In this document: positions 7,621-10,550 of the stretch, piece by piece
Layout of the letters: the number at the start of each line of letters is the position of its first letter
Numbering within the stretch: the first letter of the stretch is position 1
Source of the DNA: Bacillota bacterium
Lineage (GTDB): Bacteria > Bacillota > Dethiobacteria > Dethiobacterales > Dethiobacteraceae
Reading direction: 5' to 3'
NCBI GenBank assembly: GCA_018725345.1
Contig: QLUI01000037.1
Span: forward strand, 1-10,550
DNA length: 10,550 nucleotides
Translations under genes and position numbers: made by a program
The notes under the pieces: generated by a model
Database searches by the model: none
What the model was told of the DNA's origin: nothing
What the model saw: the letters and a program-made list of their open reading frames with translations, nothing else

Positions 7621-8553
7621 GTGCAATGGTTAGAAGTAAAAGTTGTTACAGGGCGGGAGAGTACCGAAGCAGTGTCGGAAAAACTGATGAGCCTAGGTGC
7701 CGGCGGTGTGTCCGTCTATGATGAAATGGACTGGGTCACTGCCAAACAGGCAGGATTGGGTGAAATTTTCCCCGCCCTGCCTGCCGCAGATAGTGGACTG
7801 GTAACGATTAGGGGATATTTCCCCCTTTCTTTTTTAGCTGAGGGCAAAGAGGAAGAACTGAAGTCGTTTTTGCTAGCACTGCCCTCTTTTGGCCTGGCGC
7901 CGGCTGTCCTTTCCACCAAGCAGCATAGCGATCCAGACTGGGAACAGGCATGGAAGCAATACTGGGAGCCTACGCCGGCAGGTAATAAGCTGATGATTCT
8001 GCCGGCATGGCTGGATGCTTTGCCGTGGCCGGGCAGATTGGTTCTTCGGCTTGATCCCGGGGCTGCTTTTGGTACCGGAACTCATGAAAGTACACAGCTC
8101 TGTCTGGAATTGCTGGAAACTGAAATAGCAGGAGAAGAAACAGTCTGCGATTTAGGCTGTGGTTCTGGAATTTTGGCTTTGGCTGCCAAGCTGCTTGGTG
8201 CCGGAAAAGTTTCAGGTGTTGATATCGATGAGGCGGCAATTCGTGCTGCCTGCGAAAATGCTGAGCTAAATGGAATGCAGCTTCCCTTTATCCGGGCTGA
8301 TTTATTCAGCGAAGAAGCATGGCGTTTACTCAAGCAGGCAGACCTTATTACCGCAAATTTGACTGCAGACGCTTTGCTAACTGTGAGCAGCCGCCTTCGC
8401 CATGTATTGTTTCCGGGCGGGCGGCTGATCATTTCCGGGATTGTTCGCCACCGCCTGGGCGAAATTCTTGCTGCTTACTTGCAGGAAGGCTATCTGCTTA
8501 AGGAAAAACGAAGTGCCGGGGAGTGGGTGGCACTTCTGCTGGAGCTGAAGTGA
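7621..8553 (+). CDS. prmA: Ribosomal protein L11 methyltransferase PrmA
   Basis: PrmA is a cytoplasmic SAM-dependent enzyme that methylates the N terminus and lysine side chains of ribosomal protein L11. The 310-aa product (B. subtilis YqeT type) has a small N-terminal L11-recognition domain beginning MQWLEVKVVTG, then a class I methyltransferase domain. Visible motifs: DPGAAFGTGTHEST (145-158), the SAM-binding motif I DLGCGSGILALAA (from D177), the motif II acidic pair GVDIDEAAI, and N246 in the post-motif ITANL segment, where PrmA proteins usually have an N-I-L. Starting codon is GTG one nt after the dnaJ stop. Its TGA stop overlaps the rsmE ATG. Co-transcription with dnaJ is expected from the spacing. 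L11 methylation is usually dispensable, so the reason for this linkage is unclear. Confidence 0.95.
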   Translation: MQWLEVKVVTGRESTEAVSEKLMSLGAGGVSVYDEMDWVTAKQAGLGEIFPALPAADSGLVTIRGYFPLSFLAEGKEEELKSFLLALPSFGLAPAVLSTKQHSDPDWEQAWKQYWEPTPAGNKLMILPAWLDALPWPGRLVLRLDPGAAFGTGTHESTQLCLELLETEIAGEETVCDLGCGSGILALAAKLLGAGKVSGVDIDEAAIRAACENAELNGMQLPFIRADLFSEEAWRLLKQADLITANLTADALLTVSSRLRHVLFPGGRLIISGIVRHRLGEILAAYLQEGYLLKEKRSAGEWVALLLELK

Positions 8554-9296
8554 TGAATCGTTTTTTTTATAAACAAATCCAGCTTCTAAGTGAGGACACG
8601 GTTAAGCTTAGCGGTGAGGATGCACATCACCTGTTACGCGTTCTGCGCGCCTCCGTCGGAGAAAGTTTGGAATTATGCTGCGAAACAGGCCGGTGTCGTC
8701 GGGCTGAAATTCTTTTTGTTGAAAAAAACAGCGTTTCTTGCCGTTTGGGTGATTTTTTGCCTGACAGTGAGCCGTCTGTACAGTTTAGTGTAGCTTTTGG
8801 CTTATTAAAAGGGGAAAAGGCAGAGTTTGTCTTACAAAAAGCTACCGAGTTGGGTGCCGCCAGTTTTATTCCCTTCATTAGCGGGCGGACTGTCGTTCGC
8901 CCTGATAAGGAGATGGAAAATCGCAGGCAGCGCTGGCAGAAAATTATTCGTAGTGCCGCAGCCCAGTCACGCCGCAATCTCATTCCGTCCATTCAGTCAC
9001 CTGCTTCCTGGCAGCAACTCCTTGAGCTGGCCAAAAGCTTTGACAAAGCGTTACTCTTTTGGGAAGGCAAGGGGGGAAGGCTTCTCTGCGATGTGCTGAA
9101 AAATCTTCAGCCTAAAAGCCGGATTCTGTTGGTGACTGGACCGGAAGGCGGCTTTAGTGACGAAGAGCTGGTTGCCGCCAAAAGTCACGGATTAGAGCCT
9201 GTTACACTTGGTTACCGGATTCTGCGGGCGGAAACTGCGGCTCTCGTAGCGTTGGCAGTTTCTCTCTATCAGGCGGGGGAGATGGGAGGGTCATAA
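8553..9296 (+). CDS. rsmE: 16S rRNA (uracil-1498-N3)-methyltransferase RsmE
   Basis: RsmE methylates N3 of U1498 in 16S rRNA of the 30S subunit. It is a dimeric SPOUT (trefoil-knot) methyltransferase with an N-terminal PUA-like RNA-binding domain. The 247-aa reading starts at the ATG at 8553 with MNRFFYKQIQ and GEDAHHLLRVLR, typical of the PUA-like domain. Then come GEKAEFVLQKATELGA, RWQKIIRSAAAQSRRN, and the SAM-binding knot with GPEGGFS (196-202) and GYRILRAETA (220-229). The family usually has GPRILRTETA there, so tyrosine at 221 is unusual. A GTG at 8523 would add ten residues, but the ATG overlaps the prmA stop (TGATG), has GGAG at 8541-8544 and fits the family N terminus. Tight coupling to prmA is likely. 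Identity is confident from the knot motifs. Confidence 0.94.
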   Translation: MNRFFYKQIQLLSEDTVKLSGEDAHHLLRVLRASVGESLELCCETGRCRRAEILFVEKNSVSCRLGDFLPDSEPSVQFSVAFGLLKGEKAEFVLQKATELGAASFIPFISGRTVVRPDKEMENRRQRWQKIIRSAAAQSRRNLIPSIQSPASWQQLLELAKSFDKALLFWEGKGGRLLCDVLKNLQPKSRILLVTGPEGGFSDEELVAAKSHGLEPVTLGYRILRAETAALVALAVSLYQAGEMGGS

Positions 9297-10550
9297 ATGG
9301 CGACTGCAGCTTTTTTTACGCTGGGTTGTAAAGTGAACCAGACGGAAACTGCGGCTCTGCAGCAGCTTTTTGTGGAGGCAGGCTATCAGCCGGTGCCTTT
9401 TGATGGGCATGCTGACGTTTATGTAATAAATACTTGTACCGTCACCCAGCTTGGCGATAGAAAGTCACGGCAAATGATTCGCCGCGCACGGCGGGCTAAC
9501 TTAGCCGCAGTGATTGTGGTTACAGGGTGCTATGCTCAGGTTTCCCCCGATGATGTACTGAAAATCTCCGAGGTGGATTTAGTCGTCGGTACCCATGCGC
9601 GCGGCCACCTGCCGGAGCTGGTAGAAGAAGCCAAAAAAGGCCGTCTCAACTGTGTTGTGCCTTTGACAGAGAAGGAAAAATTTGAAGCTTTGCCTAGCGC
9701 GCAAAAAGAAGGGCGAAAGAGAGCTTTTTTGAAAATTCAGGAAGGGTGCAATCAGTTTTGTTCCTACTGTGTTGTCCCGCATGCTCGAGGCTCTCTTTAC
9801 AGCCGTCCTCCGGAAGAAACGGTTGTGGAGGTAAAACAGCTGGCCAAGCAGGGTTTCCATGAATTGGTGCTTACCGGTGTGCACCTTGGTTCATATGGGG
9901 TTGACCTGCCGGGAGAAATTGCTCTAAGCGATCTGCTCAGACAGCTTGCGCCTCTTGCTGGAATCCGTCGGATTCGCATCTCATCCATTGAACCTACGGA
10001 AATTACGCCCGATTTAGTCGAGGTGTTGTTGGAGAATCCAAGCATCTGTCGCCACCTCCATATTCCCTTGCAAAGCGGGGATGATCTGGTGTTGCGCAGG
10101 ATGAACCGTAAATATGACGCAACAGAGTTTCTTCAACTTGTGTGCTGGCTGCGGGCACAACTGCCCGGCATTGCTTTGACCACTGATGTGATGGTAGGTT
10201 TTCCGGGTGAAACGGAAGAACAGTTTCAGCATACGATGGGACTGGTGGAAAAAAGCGCTTTTAGCCGCGTCCATGTTTTTAAGTATTCGCCGAGGAAAGG
10301 CACCCCTGCCGCCGGTTTTCCGGAGCAGGTGACGTCGGCGCAAAAGGAAGAACGGAGCAAGCGCTTGATAGCCTTGAGCGGCAAACTGTCTGGTGTCTTT
10401 TGTCGACAGTTCATTGGTAAGACGGTGGATGTATTGTTTGAAGAAACGGCTGGCAAAGGTAACTTAGCGGGGCTGACGGAACATTACGTCCGGGTCACCG
10501 CCCGCGCACCGGAAGCTCTTTTGGGCGAAATAGCCGCCGTTACAGTTGGA
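9297..10550 (+). CDS. mtaB: tRNA t6A37 methylthiotransferase MtaB (3' end cut by window)
   Basis: MtaB (YqeV in B. subtilis) converts t6A to ms2t6A at position 37 of ANN-decoding tRNAs. It is a radical-SAM methylthiotransferase with two 4Fe-4S clusters. The frame is open from the ATG at 9297 to the window end (418 codons); family members are around 430-450 aa, so only a short C-terminal piece is missing. The N-terminal UPF0004 domain carries cluster cysteines C11 (TLGCKVNQTE), C47 (INTCTVT) and C78 (VVTGCYAQ). The radical-SAM triad is C151, C155, C158 in CNQFCSYCVVPHARG. Later motifs are LTGVHLGSYG, RISSIEP, HIPLQSGDD, MNRKY and TTDVMVGFPGET. A TRAM RNA-binding domain begins near residue 374. 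TLGCKVNQ and HLGSYG favour MtaB over MiaB or RimO. The ATG directly follows the rsmE stop, with GGGAGG at 9284-9289. Confidence 0.95.
   Translation, partial: MATAAFFTLGCKVNQTETAALQQLFVEAGYQPVPFDGHADVYVINTCTVTQLGDRKSRQMIRRARRANLAAVIVVTGCYAQVSPDDVLKISEVDLVVGTHARGHLPELVEEAKKGRLNCVVPLTEKEKFEALPSAQKEGRKRAFLKIQEGCNQFCSYCVVPHARGSLYSRPPEETVVEVKQLAKQGFHELVLTGVHLGSYGVDLPGEIALSDLLRQLAPLAGIRRIRISSIEPTEITPDLVEVLLENPSICRHLHIPLQSGDDLVLRRMNRKYDATEFLQLVCWLRAQLPGIALTTDVMVGFPGETEEQFQHTMGLVEKSAFSRVHVFKYSPRKGTPAAGFPEQVTSAQKEERSKRLIALSGKLSGVFCRQFIGKTVDVLFEETAGKGNLAGLTEHYVRVTARAPEALLGEIAAVTVG

Noticed and set aside
7974..8006. 8-bp perfect inverted repeat GCCGGCAG / CTGCCGGC with a 17-nt loop in prmA.
   Set aside because: A few such repeats are expected by chance at this length; there is no U-tract and it lies inside the conserved coding region.
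1..10550. Search for an undescribed system, mobile element, CRISPR array, tRNA or riboswitch.
   Set aside because: Every stretch over about 90 nt is explained by a recognised conserved gene, and the gaps are too short to hold anything beyond the promoter, CIRCE and ribosome binding sites.

Overview
This is an ordinary, densely packed housekeeping and heat-shock region of a Firmicutes chromosome. All genes are on the + strand. I read the order as lepA - hemW - [promoter + CIRCE] - hrcA - grpE - dnaK - dnaJ - prmA - rsmE - mtaB, which matches from memory the Bacillus subtilis order lepA-hemN/hemW-hrcA-grpE-dnaK-dnaJ-yqeT-yqeU-yqeV and is common in Clostridia and relatives. Other support for a low- to mid-GC Gram-positive: a CIRCE operator controlling an hrcA-first operon, a Gram-positive-type DnaK (605 aa, about 24 residues shorter than the E. 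coli ATPase domain before the EPTAAALAYG motif), and strong AGGAGG-type ribosome binding sites. Base composition looks close to balanced, so a moderate-GC clostridial lineage is more likely than a very AT-rich Clostridium. I cannot name the genus.

Layout. Positions 3-2947 hold lepA (EF4, a ribosome-associated GTPase) and hemW (radical-SAM heme chaperone), whose ends overlap; this is the tail of an upstream unit whose promoter lies outside the window. Positions 2948-3033 are the only substantial regulatory gap: a sigma-A type promoter and a perfect CIRCE inverted repeat, then the hrcA ribosome binding site. Positions 3034-7619 encode the HrcA repressor and the complete DnaK chaperone machine (GrpE, DnaK, DnaJ). 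Positions 7621-10550 encode three modification enzymes of the translation apparatus: PrmA (ribosomal protein L11), RsmE (16S rRNA U1498) and MtaB (tRNA t6A37 methylthiolation), the last cut by the window end.

Working together. HrcA should bind CIRCE and repress its own operon. Under heat or misfolding load HrcA loses activity (in B. subtilis through titration of GroE) and chaperone synthesis rises. Gaps downstream of hrcA are -1 to 41 nt and hold no recognisable terminator or second promoter, so the modification genes are probably co-transcribed with the chaperones.

I found no mobile element, CRISPR array, RNA gene, phage signature, broken gene or unexplained coding region. I do not see a previously undescribed system here; the findings below are small regulatory or sequence details.
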